A DNA stretch of 64,000 nt, taken from the NCBI GenBank assembly GCA_046351325.1, contig JAXLYR010000003.1:930001-994000 (forward strand). The letters run 5' to 3'. A program made the position numbers and the translations under genes. Positions 47,501 through 55,151 of the stretch are shown here, in pieces (positions within the stretch are counted from its first letter, which is position 1; each line of letters opens with the position of its first letter). Source of the stretch: Xiheicaenibacterium sp046351325 (GTDB lineage Bacteria > Myxococcota_A > Polyangia > Polyangiales > Polyangiaceae). The notes under the pieces were generated by a model. It searched no databases. It was not told where the DNA came from and worked only from the letters and a program-made list of their open reading frames with translations.

Positions 47501-47650
47501 GCTGACGCTTACAGTGATGTTAGGATAATCGACGTCGGGGTACTGGCTCACGCCGATGCGCGAGCCCGCGATGAGGCCGAAGAGCACGAGCACGGCCATC
47601 AGCATCCAGGCGAACACCGGGTTTCGAATCGAGACGTCGGTGAGGCTCAC
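44528..47650 (-). CDS. RND efflux pump inner-membrane transporter (HAE1/AcrB type)
   Basis: 1040 residues, standard length. MSLTDVSIRNPVFAWMLMAV is the usual start. Proton-relay residues are visible as the Asp pair in GLVVDDAIMVMENI and the Lys in MGIVKKNSIVLVEY. TM segments and the two large periplasmic loops are intact, and the C terminus is Pro/Ala-rich. It would export hydrophobic compounds by proton antiport, joined to the adaptor encoded just upstream (4-bp overlap). No outer-membrane channel gene is adjacent. Confidence 0.95.
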   Translation of the reverse strand: MSLTDVSIRNPVFAWMLMAVLVLFGLIAGSRIGVSQYPDVDYPNITVSVSWPGAAPASVEREIVEPLEQALSQVEGVQETTSVSRQGGARITVAFDMNRNIDLALQDVQARVAQAQRQLPRDVPAPTVSKSNPDDTPIITVGVSGPFSRQLLSDVARYQVQERLQTVPGVGQITLDGYTARNVRVWLDTRKMVDRNVAVNDVLGAIGREHVELPGGVLDVGERQVNVHLLGEALDLEAFRNLVVRKEGDTLVKLSDVALVEDGFEDRSSIARLNGVNVQVLGVLKQRGSNSIEVASQVRAQVADLEKSLPPGMKVEVLSDTTRFVEESVHEIYLELGLALALTALVCWLFLGSLSSTLNVILAIPMSLLGTVAVIYFLGFTLNTFTLLGLSLSIGLVVDDAIMVMENIYRHAEMGKERRRAASEGTKEITFAALAATIAIIAIFLPVIFMRGVVGKFFFQFGVTLSIAVAISYFEAVTLAPARCAQILDASREGRTVVGRAVDRSFKLFEGLYRRVLSITLKRPVLALVAAALVVAGTATAAKQLPTEFAPTQDQGRLEVRLRTDSGTTLAAAEPILRQAEQWMLAQPEVDSAILTLNGSNGLISVTLVPRERRSVSAADFGTKLRRELGKIAGLRVSVRDPSQQSFGAQRGSPIDFTVRGSDWDTLIDKSQQIFDDLSASGAVVDLQSDYQVGTPEVQITPDRRRAGELGVSAEELANTVNALVSGATAGKFDVGGRRVDIRTRLLAAQRSRPEDIDRLSVRSATGELVPLSLLITKEERPVLQSITRVDRERAIRIQGNVAPGHSQAEVIDRVKRMGSELPVGYRVVVGGQAAQLDDTTKDLWFALFIGVLVAYMVLASQFNSFIHPVTVLTILPLAVSGAVLGLAAIGATLNVFSMIGLLLLMGIVKKNSIVLVEYANQVREHDPTLDARGAMLVAGPTRFRPILMTTVATMMAAIPAVLALGPGAETRRPMAAAVLGGLALSTLLSLLVVPSFFVVVERLRALVRRKPKPKQEPTAPPPPPSEAPPPAPDAEASAP

Positions 47651-48828
47651 GGCGCTGCCCCCGACTGCGTCGCGGAGCTGAGCGGCGTCGCGACCTCGGT
47701 GTCGCGGACGCGCGCGCCGTCCGTGAGCGGCTCGGCGCCGCGCAGGACGAGCCGATCGCCGACGGCGAGGCCGGTGCGCACCTCGACGAAGCCGTCGCGT
47801 GTCCCCATCCCGAGCGTGACCGAGCGCTCGCGGGCGACGCCGTCCTCGATCACGTAGGCGATGAAGCCGCGCTCGCTCGGGCGCACCGCGGACTTCGGGA
47901 CGACGACTGCGTCCGCGGGCTCGGCGACGGGGATGGTCACCTCGCAGAACGTGCCCGGCCGCGGCGGCGACGCGGTCTTCGCGGTGCTCGTCGGAGCGAC
48001 GGGCGCGCCGACCTCCGCGACGATCTTTACCATGCGCGTGTCGTCGTCGGCGGCGCCCGAGACGAGCGTTACCTTCGCCGCGCGCGTCTCGGTGGACTCG
48101 CGCAGCTTGAAGGTGACGCCCATCCCTGGATGCATCGCGAGCGCCTCGTCGGGCGTCACCGAGAAGCGAAGGCGCAGCGGCTCGGTGCGGAGCAGCGTCG
48201 CCATCACGTAGCCGGGGGTGACGTATTGCCCGGTGTCGACCGTGCGCGTCTGGATGATCCCGGCGATCGGCGCGCGCACGCTCGTGTCACGCAGGTTGAG
48301 CTCGGCGACCTTCAAGGCCTCGCGTGCGAGCGCGGCCTCGGCGGCGGCGGTCGCGGAGCTCGTCTTGAATTGCAGGACCTCGTCCTGCGAGATGAGTCCC
48401 GGCGAGGTCTTGTTCGCGTTGTCGCGCCGGGCCGAGAGCAAGCGTGCCGTCTCGGCCTGCGCCTCGGCGCGCGAGACCTCGGCGCGCGCGCTGTTCGCTG
48501 CGAGCTTGAAGCGCTCGGCGTCGATCTCGACGAGCGCGCTGTCGGCCGCGACCACCTGGCCCTCGCTGAAGAGGACTTTGTCGACGACGCCCGCGACGCG
48601 CGACGTGACCTGCACGCGCTCGTAGGCCTCGATGCGACCCGACGCGGACACCGCGTACTCGAGGCGCTGCAGCTTCACGGGGGCGACGTCGACTGGGAAG
48701 GCCGGGGCGCCCGCGCGCCCGCTCGCCGAGCCGCTGCCTTTGCCGCCTTTGCCACCCTTTCCGCAGCCGAGCAGCAGCGCGGTGGCGACGACCGCGAGGA
48801 CCGCCGTTCTCCTCTGTCTCGAGATCAC
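47647..48828 (-). CDS. RND efflux periplasmic adaptor lipoprotein
   Basis: 393 residues. Lipobox ALLLGC, a Gly/Lys-rich linker, then the adaptor fold: SASGRIEAYERVQVTSRVAG and VLFSEGQVVAADSALVEID (lipoyl half), a coiled coil at about 105-180, VRAPIAGIIQTRTVDTGQYV (second half), beta barrel and C-terminal membrane-proximal domain (LAVGDRLVLRGAEPLTDGAR). It overlaps the pump gene by 4 bp. The hydrolase gene lies 64 bp upstream on the same strand. Confidence 0.93.
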   Translation of the reverse strand: MISRQRRTAVLAVVATALLLGCGKGGKGGKGSGSASGRAGAPAFPVDVAPVKLQRLEYAVSASGRIEAYERVQVTSRVAGVVDKVLFSEGQVVAADSALVEIDAERFKLAANSARAEVSRAEAQAETARLLSARRDNANKTSPGLISQDEVLQFKTSSATAAAEAALAREALKVAELNLRDTSVRAPIAGIIQTRTVDTGQYVTPGYVMATLLRTEPLRLRFSVTPDEALAMHPGMGVTFKLRESTETRAAKVTLVSGAADDDTRMVKIVAEVGAPVAPTSTAKTASPPRPGTFCEVTIPVAEPADAVVVPKSAVRPSERGFIAYVIEDGVARERSVTLGMGTRDGFVEVRTGLAVGDRLVLRGAEPLTDGARVRDTEVATPLSSATQSGAAP

Positions 48829-48892
48829 GACCCGAGAACGGCCGAGCTCCCCGATTCCCTATGGCGGAGCGAAAAAGGTTGGCACGTGTGAA

Positions 48893-49819
48893 CTAGACCC
48901 TCTCGAGGAAACCGCGGGCGAAGCCGGCGAATTGCTCGGGCCGATCCTCGTGGGGGAAGAGCTTCGCGCCGCGCAGGCTCTCGAACTCGACGGGCCCTTT
49001 GAAGGTCGACACCATCGCGCGCGCCTTCGCGATGGGGAAGAACGGATCGTCCGTCCCCCAAAGGAGCTGCACCGGCACGCGGATGCGCTCGTGCGCGGCC
49101 GTGAGGCGCGCGTCGAACTCGCGCGACAAAGTCTGGAGCACCCTGAGCTGTCGCCTCAACACGCGCTCGTCGCGGAGGAGCGGCTCGACGAAGAGCCCGA
49201 AGAACTCCGAGTCGATGTAGTCGGGGTCTTCGAAGCAACCGCCGAACCCGAGCGCGGACCGTCGAATCATACGCGAGCCGAGCATCGCGCGGAGGAGCAG
49301 GTCGGCGCGCGGGAGTCGCGACGCGAGGACGAGCCCCGCGAGCAGCGGCGACATGAAGCCGGGGATCTCGGTGTCCGCGAGCACGAGCCCCGCGACGCGC
49401 GGATCCTCGGCCGCGAGCAGGCGCGCGACGAAGCCGCCGCTGTCGTGCGCGAGCACCGCGTAGCGCTCGAGGCCGAGCCGATCGACCGCGGTTCGCACGC
49501 TCGCAGCGTGCGAGACCAAATCGACGGGCGCGGACGCGTCGCTCTCCGATTGGCCGACGCCAGGCAGGTCGATGAGGTGGCAGCGAAACGTGCTCGCGAG
49601 GTGCGGGACGATCCGCCTGAAGGTCGCCGCGTCGAGCGGCCAGCCGTGGATGAAGAGGACGTCGAGCACGCCCTCGGCTGCGTCGGGTCCGAACGTCCAC
49701 GCTGCGACTCGGCTGTGTCCGATGTCGAGCTTTTGCTGAGGTCGCGCGCGAAGAGCGCGGCGGAGCTCGTTCTCGGTGGGCGGGGTGAAGCGAGCGATCG
49801 ACGGTGCGGACGCGAGCAT
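48893..49819 (-). CDS. Alpha/beta hydrolase, epoxide-hydrolase-like
   Basis: 308 residues from ATG 49819, preceded by AGGAGG. The oxyanion motif is FIHGWPLD. The nucleophile elbow LAHDSGGF places Asp where serine hydrolases have Ser, as in epoxide hydrolases and haloalkane dehalogenases (H-D-W-G). The acid is near LLWGTDDPFFP and the base His in LFPHEDRPEQFAGF. A cap domain lies between. It is the first gene before the RND adaptor and pump, suggesting detoxification of an epoxide or ester substrate linked to efflux. Confidence 0.82.
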   Translation of the reverse strand: MLASAPSIARFTPPTENELRRALRARPQQKLDIGHSRVAAWTFGPDAAEGVLDVLFIHGWPLDAATFRRIVPHLASTFRCHLIDLPGVGQSESDASAPVDLVSHAASVRTAVDRLGLERYAVLAHDSGGFVARLLAAEDPRVAGLVLADTEIPGFMSPLLAGLVLASRLPRADLLLRAMLGSRMIRRSALGFGGCFEDPDYIDSEFFGLFVEPLLRDERVLRRQLRVLQTLSREFDARLTAAHERIRVPVQLLWGTDDPFFPIAKARAMVSTFKGPVEFESLRGAKLFPHEDRPEQFAGFARGFLERV

Positions 49820-49873
49820 GGTGAGCCTCCTTTTGGACGCACACTCTCTGCGTCTCCGACCTCGCGCCCTCAA

Positions 49874-49889
49874 TTACCTCCCGAGGTAA
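49874..49889. promoter_or_regulatory. Candidate XRE operator
   Basis: TTACCTC-CC-GAGGTAA is a perfect inverted repeat in the 108-bp gap between the divergent hydrolase and XRE regulator genes. Its position suggests autoregulation and control of the hydrolase-efflux operon. Confidence 0.6.
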
Positions 49890-49927
49890 GCGCGGCGCTC
49901 GCGGTCGAGCGCTACGTTCAGCGAACG

Positions 49928-50767
49928 ATGCGAAAGACCGAGCCCCGCGTGTTCCCCGCGCTCATCCGACACTGGCGCGCGCGCCGCGGCCTCAGCCAGC
50001 TCGACCTCGCGCTCGCCGCCGAGGTCTCCGCGCGCCACGTGAGCTTCCTCGAGACGGGGCGCGCCCAACCGAGCCGCGACATGGTGCTCCGGCTCGCCGC
50101 CGCGCTCGACGTCCCGCTCCGCGATCAGAACGCGCTCCTCCAAGCAGCGGGCCTCGAGGAGGCCTTCAACGACGACCCGCGCTCCGATCTGTGTGCTCCG
50201 GTCATTGCGCTCGCGATCCGCCGCATGCTCGAGCAGCAGGAGCCCTTCCCCCTCACGGTGCTCGACCGTCGCTATGACGTTGTTCAAATGAACGCGGCGG
50301 CCCAGCGCATCTTCCCGCGGTTCGTCGCCGACCCGAGCGCGGTCGGGGACGGGCCGATCAACGTCTACCACATGCTCTTCGATCCACGCCTCGCGCGGAG
50401 CTTCATCCACGATTGGGAGAACGTCGCGCGCGGCATGTTGAGCCGCCTGCACCGCGAGTTCCTCGAGCGCCCCGCCGACGTCGAGCTCGGCGCGCTGCTC
50501 CGCTCGCTCACCGAATACGAGGGCGTCCCGCGCGACTGGCATTCGCCGGATTTCACGCGCGCGAGCGAGCCCTGTCTTTCGTTCCGCCTCACCCGAGGCG
50601 AGCTCGAGCTCGGCTTCCTCACCACCATCACCGCGTTCAACGCCCCGCAGAACGTGACCCTCGACGAGCTCCGGATCGAGAGCTACTTCCCCCTCGACGA
50701 GGCCACGCGACGAGCCTGCGAGGCCCTCGCTGCGACCGGCCAGAAATCGAGCCCCCCAGACGAATAG
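49928..50767 (+). CDS. XRE-family regulator with MmyB-like ligand domain
   Basis: 279 residues from ATG 49928; the open frame extends far upstream but is antisense there. The helix-turn-helix is LSQLDLALAAEVSARHVSFL followed by ETGRAQPSRDMVLRLA. Residues about 100-265 match the MmyB-like PAS-type domain (LTVLDRRYDVVQMNAAAQRI, NVYHMLFDPRLARSFI), which in relatives binds fatty acids. It probably controls the divergent operon. Confidence 0.88.
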   Translation: MRKTEPRVFPALIRHWRARRGLSQLDLALAAEVSARHVSFLETGRAQPSRDMVLRLAAALDVPLRDQNALLQAAGLEEAFNDDPRSDLCAPVIALAIRRMLEQQEPFPLTVLDRRYDVVQMNAAAQRIFPRFVADPSAVGDGPINVYHMLFDPRLARSFIHDWENVARGMLSRLHREFLERPADVELGALLRSLTEYEGVPRDWHSPDFTRASEPCLSFRLTRGELELGFLTTITAFNAPQNVTLDELRIESYFPLDEATRRACEALAATGQKSSPPDE

Positions 50768-50810
50768 CTGACCCGATCCGCGGGGTCGGGTTACGCTCCT
50801 CGGGCGCTGC

Positions 50811-52505
50811 ATGGGTCTTGCCGAGTCGATCCAGTTCTATTCGAAGACGGATGTGGGCCGCGTCCGTGATCTCAACGAAGACAATTTCCTCGTAGACAAG
50901 AAGCTCGCGCTGTCGATCGTCGCAGACGGTATGGGTGGCCACGCAGCCGGCGAGGTCGCAAGTGCGATCGCGGTCCGCGTCATCCATCAGGAGATGCGCA
51001 AGCGCTACGACCTCATCCGGGCCTACGGCACGGGGCAGGCGACGCGCGATGGCGCCCGCGAGATCCAGTCCGTGATGGAGTCTGCGGTGCTGCGCGCGTG
51101 CTCGCGTGTCCACGAGGAGGCCAAGGCCGACGCCTCGAAGCGAGGCATGGGCACGACGCTCTCGTCGCTCATGGTCACCGGCTCGCACGGCTTCGTCGCG
51201 CACGTCGGCGACAGCCGCATCTACCTCTACCGAGACGGCAAGATCCAGCAAATCACCGAGGATCACACGGTCTTCAACGAGCTCATCCGCCGCGGCCGGC
51301 TCACGCGCGAACAGATCGAGAAGGTCGCGCAGAAGAACGCCGTCACGCGCGCCGTGGGCGTCTACGAGCGCGTCGACGTCGACACGTTGATGCTCGAGCT
51401 CCTGCCGGGCGACCAGTTCCTCCTCGCCTCGGATGGGCTCCACGGTTACATCAACCACGTCGCCGAGCTCGAGCCCTTCTTCGAGGACGACGACGGCGAG
51501 CGCGCCTCGAGTGAGCTCATCGAGCTCGCGAACAAAAAGGGCGGCAAGGACAACATCACCTGCGTCCTCGTGCGCATCGGCCGCGCCGATCAGAAGGACG
51601 CGGAGCGCGCGCGTCGCCTCGCCCTGCAGCGCGAGGCCCTGCGCAACATGCCGCTCTTCTCGAAGCTCCAAGAGCGCGAGCTCCTGCGCGTGATGCAGGT
51701 CGCCGAGGTCGTCGAGTTCGAGGCCGGCCAGGACGTCGTGCGCGAGGGTGATCGCGGCGACGAGCTCTTCATCGTCGTCGACGGCGTGCTCCAGATCATG
51801 CGCGGCGAGCAGATCCTCAGCGAGGTCGGGCCCGGTGAGCACTTCGGCGAGATGGCGCTCATCCGCGCGACACCTCGGTCCGCGACCGTGCGCGCAGTCG
51901 AGCGCGCCGAGCTCCTGCAGATCCGCCGCGGCGACTTCTTCTCGATCGTGCGCAAGGAGTACGAGCTCGCGGTGAAGCTGCTCTGGCAGTTCCTGGGCGT
52001 GCTCGCCGATCGCCTCGATCAGACCTCGCGCGATCTCTCGACCGCAAAAGAAGAGCTCGCCGCCGAAGACATCAGCGACGCCATCGCCGAGGACGAGGAC
52101 GAGGCCGCAGCCGCAGCGAGCCGCTCGGGCGAGCGCGCGCGGGAGAGCTCTCCGGACGCGCGCAGCGCCAAGATCGCGAAGAGCGACGCGCGCGAAGCGC
52201 CGCGTTCGATCACGAATCCCTACGCGGAGACCATGCCCTCGGTGAGCTCCGACGTTCGAAGCGCCCTGCGCTCGAAGCTCGCGCCGCTCGCCTCGGCGAA
52301 GCCCGCGGCAGCCCCCGAAGGCGACGCGCCCGTGAGCGTGACCCGTCCCGCGTCGGTGCCCGATCTCAACGCGCAGGCCGCGGCGTTGCTCGAGGCCCGC
52401 GGCCCGTCGTCGCTCGATCCTTCGAGCCTCGAGCCTCCGCCGAGCGCAGCTCTGCCGGCTCCGGCTGCTGGCGCTCCGACCGACGGCACGCCGGATGAGC
52501 CCTGA
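50811..52505 (+). CDS. PP2C-type protein phosphatase fused to a cyclic-nucleotide-binding domain
   Basis: 564 residues. PPM phosphatase at about 1-265: RVRDLNEDNFLVD, VADGMGGHAAGE, HVGDSRIYLYRDG, LLASDGLHGYI and GGKDNITCVLV supply the metal-binding Asp residues. A cNMP-binding domain follows at about 280-400 with the phosphate cassette FGEMALIRATPRSATVRA. The last about 140 residues are a disordered Ala/Ser/Pro tail. It dephosphorylates Ser/Thr, presumably opposing kinases such as those nearby, with possible control by cAMP or cGMP. The stop overlaps the next gene. Confidence 0.93.
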   Translation: MGLAESIQFYSKTDVGRVRDLNEDNFLVDKKLALSIVADGMGGHAAGEVASAIAVRVIHQEMRKRYDLIRAYGTGQATRDGAREIQSVMESAVLRACSRVHEEAKADASKRGMGTTLSSLMVTGSHGFVAHVGDSRIYLYRDGKIQQITEDHTVFNELIRRGRLTREQIEKVAQKNAVTRAVGVYERVDVDTLMLELLPGDQFLLASDGLHGYINHVAELEPFFEDDDGERASSELIELANKKGGKDNITCVLVRIGRADQKDAERARRLALQREALRNMPLFSKLQERELLRVMQVAEVVEFEAGQDVVREGDRGDELFIVVDGVLQIMRGEQILSEVGPGEHFGEMALIRATPRSATVRAVERAELLQIRRGDFFSIVRKEYELAVKLLWQFLGVLADRLDQTSRDLSTAKEELAAEDISDAIAEDEDEAAAAASRSGERARESSPDARSAKIAKSDAREAPRSITNPYAETMPSVSSDVRSALRSKLAPLASAKPAAAPEGDAPVSVTRPASVPDLNAQAAALLEARGPSSLDPSSLEPPPSAALPAPAAGAPTDGTPDEP

Positions 52506-53856
52506 GGTCGGCTCGCGCGCGCGGCTCGTCGCGTCCATCGCCGCGGGTCTCTCGCTGATCGTCGGCGCGGAGAGCGCGCGTGCCGCCGAGCACTCGGGTG
52601 AGCCTCTCGTCGCAGGCGAGCCTCTCATCATGCGAGAGCCCGGCTACGTCGTCGACGTGCCCGACGCCGTCGAGGCGCGCGACCCCTTCGATCTCGAGCT
52701 CCACCTCACCTACGACCTCGACTACGACCAGAGCCTCATCCAACGTCGACAGGGCGACGCGGATCCTGTGCCGATCGCGACGTTCGCGCGGCTGAGCTCG
52801 CGCCTCGTCCCCGAGCTCCGCGTCGGTCTTTTCCACGATTTTGCTGCGACGGCGCGGCTGCCGATCATCCTCTCGCAGACGGAGGATCTCTCGCCGCCAC
52901 CCGGTGGACACGCGGGCTCGATCACCGGCGCCGGCGAGACCCTCTTCGACGTTCCCTTTCGCTCGCCGGAGCGCAGCGGCATCGATTACCTCGCGCTCGG
53001 CTTCCTCGTCGGCGTGATGAACCAGACGCGCGAGCCGCGTTTTCCCACGTGGATCTTCAACGTCGAGGCGCGCATCTCCGTCGGCCGCACCGTCGCGCCC
53101 TGCAACCAATCTCCCCCCGAGGGGCAGGTCTCATGCGCGTCGCCGGGTGACATCGATCGGGACGGCGCGACCGACACGGGTGAACCCGACGGCGCGCCCG
53201 AGCTCGACCCCGGTTCGAACCGCGGCACGACCACGCTGGTTTTTTCCACGTCACTCTCGCGTCGCGTGCGCTACTTCGAGCCGTTCGGCTCCCTCGAGGC
53301 CTCGGTCGAGATCCCGTACGCGGGCACGCCGCTCGCCGCGGCCACTCAACACGGCGAGTCCCTCCCGCCCATCCGCGGCGAGGCCGAGTTCGGCGTCGGC
53401 ATCATCCCGTGGGAGAGCCGCGAGCGCTTCTCTCGCGTGTGGATCGACGCGCGCGTGACGGGTGGCTTCGCGACGCGCGGCCCCGACTACTCACCGCTCT
53501 ACGACGCGCTCGGCTCGTCGAACGCGCCGTCGTTGCGTGAGCCTGTCGCGACCGCGGACGGCAACGTCTATCAGAACGGCGTCACCGTCGCGGACGCGCA
53601 CGGGACGCTCGGCTTCCGCGGCTCGTTCGTGTGGCGCGCGAGCTCGCTCATCGAGCTCGGCCTCGGCCTGAGCATCAAGCACGTGTTCGAGCACGCGATC
53701 GCCGACGATCAGCGCTGCGACGCCGCTGGCGGCGACAGCTGCGATCCACCGACGAATCCGCTCTTTCGAGAGTCCATCGGCGGCGAGGACGGTCGCTTCA
53801 TCAGCACCGGCGGGCTGCGCGTGAACGTAAAGGCAACGGGCGCCGTCTCGTTCTGA
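52495..53856 (+). CDS. Predicted outer-membrane or secreted beta-rich protein
   Basis: 453 residues; ATG 52495 overlaps the phosphatase stop by 11 bp. A signal peptide (LVASIAAGLSLIVGAESARA) is followed by many amphipathic strands (FDLELHLTYDLDYDQSLI, IDYLALGFLVGVMNQ, SSLIELGLGLSIKHVFEHAI), as in myxobacterial transporter-like barrels. A calcium-like DIDRDGATDTGEPDG loop lies near 220. No family is recognised. Coupling to the phosphatase gene is inferred from the overlap. Confidence 0.7.
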   Translation: MSPEVGSRARLVASIAAGLSLIVGAESARAAEHSGEPLVAGEPLIMREPGYVVDVPDAVEARDPFDLELHLTYDLDYDQSLIQRRQGDADPVPIATFARLSSRLVPELRVGLFHDFAATARLPIILSQTEDLSPPPGGHAGSITGAGETLFDVPFRSPERSGIDYLALGFLVGVMNQTREPRFPTWIFNVEARISVGRTVAPCNQSPPEGQVSCASPGDIDRDGATDTGEPDGAPELDPGSNRGTTTLVFSTSLSRRVRYFEPFGSLEASVEIPYAGTPLAAATQHGESLPPIRGEAEFGVGIIPWESRERFSRVWIDARVTGGFATRGPDYSPLYDALGSSNAPSLREPVATADGNVYQNGVTVADAHGTLGFRGSFVWRASSLIELGLGLSIKHVFEHAIADDQRCDAAGGDSCDPPTNPLFRESIGGEDGRFISTGGLRVNVKATGAVSF

Positions 53857-53946
53857 AGCGCGGGCGGATCGAGCCCCCGACGAATCGAGCGCCCATCGAT
53901 CAATTCGGTTTGGCTCTCGCGAGCAGCCGATGTCCAATCGGCCGCC

Positions 53947-54915
53947 ATGCGGTTCGCGATCGATCCCGAAGACGTCGGCGCACGTCTCGACAAGTTGCTC
54001 TGCGCGAAGCTCCCTGGGGTCGGTCGCGCCGCAGTGAAGAAGCTCTTCGTCGACGGAAAGGTCCGCGTCGTCTCGCCCACGGGCACGACGCGACGCGCGG
54101 CGAAAGGCGACATCGGCCGCGAGAAGCACGAGGTCGAGGTCGATCTGCCTGCTGGCGATGCGCACGCCGTCGCCGACCCCGCCGCTCCGCTCAACGTCGT
54201 CTTCGAAACCGAGCAGGTCGTCGTCGTCGACAAGCCCGCGGGCCAACCAACCGCGCCGCTCACGCCCGGCGAGACGGGCGCGCTCGCGAACGCGCTCGCC
54301 GCGCGCTACCCCGAGATGGCCGAGTGCGGCTTCTCTCCGCGCGAGCCCGGCCTCTGTCATCGGCTCGACACCGACACTTCGGGGCTCGTGCTCGCGGCCC
54401 GCACGAAGGCCGCGTGGCAGACGCTCACCGACGCGCTCAAATCGGGGCGCCTCGACAAACGCTACCTGCTCCTCGTCTCCGGCGACGACGTCCCCGAGAA
54501 CGGCACCATCGAGATCCCGCTCGCGCCCCACCCGAAGGATCGGCGTCGCGTGCTCGCCTGCGTGCATCCGCGCGACGTCGCCCGCAACGAGCCGCGCCCG
54601 GCCACCACGACGTGGACGCGCCTCGCGCAGACCGACGACTCGAAGGGCCCGCCCATCACCCTGATCGAAGCGCGCGCCCCGAAGGCCCTCCGCCACCAGC
54701 TCCGCGCCCACTTCGCAGCGATCGGCTTTCCGCTCTTGGGCGACGCGCTCTACGGCGGCGATACGTCGCGCTCGCTCTCGCGTCACGCGCTCCACGCGCA
54801 CCGCATCGCGTGGGGTGGCGACGCTGTCGTCCCCGCGTTCGTCGTCGTCTCGCCTTTGCCCGCCGATCTCGCGCGCCTGCTCCCCCCCGAGGTCGTCGAG
54901 TCGCTCGCCGGCTGA
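53947..54915 (+). CDS. RluA-family 23S/tRNA pseudouridine synthase
   Basis: 322 residues. An S4-like N-terminal region (VGARLDKLLCAKLPGVGRAA) precedes the catalytic domain: VVVVDKPAGQPT, then LCHRLDTDTSGLVLAARTK with the catalytic Asp, KRYLLLVSG and HQLRAHFAAIGFPLLGDALY. It converts uridine to pseudouridine in RNA; the exact site is unknown. Its 3' end is duplicated 1.5 kb downstream. Confidence 0.92.
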   Translation: MRFAIDPEDVGARLDKLLCAKLPGVGRAAVKKLFVDGKVRVVSPTGTTRRAAKGDIGREKHEVEVDLPAGDAHAVADPAAPLNVVFETEQVVVVDKPAGQPTAPLTPGETGALANALAARYPEMAECGFSPREPGLCHRLDTDTSGLVLAARTKAAWQTLTDALKSGRLDKRYLLLVSGDDVPENGTIEIPLAPHPKDRRRVLACVHPRDVARNEPRPATTTWTRLAQTDDSKGPPITLIEARAPKALRHQLRAHFAAIGFPLLGDALYGGDTSRSLSRHALHAHRIAWGGDAVVPAFVVVSPLPADLARLLPPEVVESLAG

Positions 54916-54922
54916 GGGGTCG
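54735..54922 (+). repeat. Direct repeat copy 1: pseudouridine synthase 3' end
   Basis: This 188-bp segment at the 3' end of the pseudouridine synthase gene recurs at 56234-56420 with few differences, including one C fewer in a C run. It is followed, as there, by heptamer repeats and Uma2 sequence. Confidence 0.9.
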
Positions 54923-54925
54923 AGA

Positions 54926-54995
54926 GCGACTAGCGACTAGCGACTAGCGACTAGCGACTAGCGACTGGCGACTGGCGACTGGCGACTGGCGACTT
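54926..54995. repeat. Heptamer tandem repeat array (10 units)
   Basis: Ten consecutive 7-bp units: five GCGACTA, four GCGACTG, one GCGACTT. No spacers, so not a CRISPR. A matching array lies at 56439-56508. Confidence 0.92.
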
Positions 54996-55019
54996 GCGGC
55001 GGATATCGAGCGCGTGTGC

Positions 55020-55099
55020 GAACGGGTCGAGGTCGGCAGCGAGATCGCGTTCGACGTGAGTGAGCTCTACCAGATGATCGACGGCCTAGCGTAGCCAAT
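55020..55099 (+). pseudogene. Remnant of a Uma2 gene 3' end
   Basis: 80 bp nearly identical to 58752-58831, covering the last codons of Uma2 (VGSEIAFDVSELYQMIDGLA, then TAG at 55092) and a few bases beyond. The rest of this copy has been lost, presumably by deletion next to the heptamer array. Confidence 0.85.
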
Positions 55100-55151
55100 G
55101 ACCTGCGAGGTCGGCCTGGGCAAGCGAGCTGCGCGGTGTCAGACTGCAGGC

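Noticed and set aside
44486..47857. Large plus-strand open frame opposite the RND pump
   Set aside because: Its product is Arg/Asp/Glu-rich low-complexity sequence, a by-product of high GC; the minus-strand pump is fully conserved.
54926..54995. CRISPR array
   Set aside because: Units are 7 bp with no spacers and no cas genes nearby; it is a simple tandem repeat.
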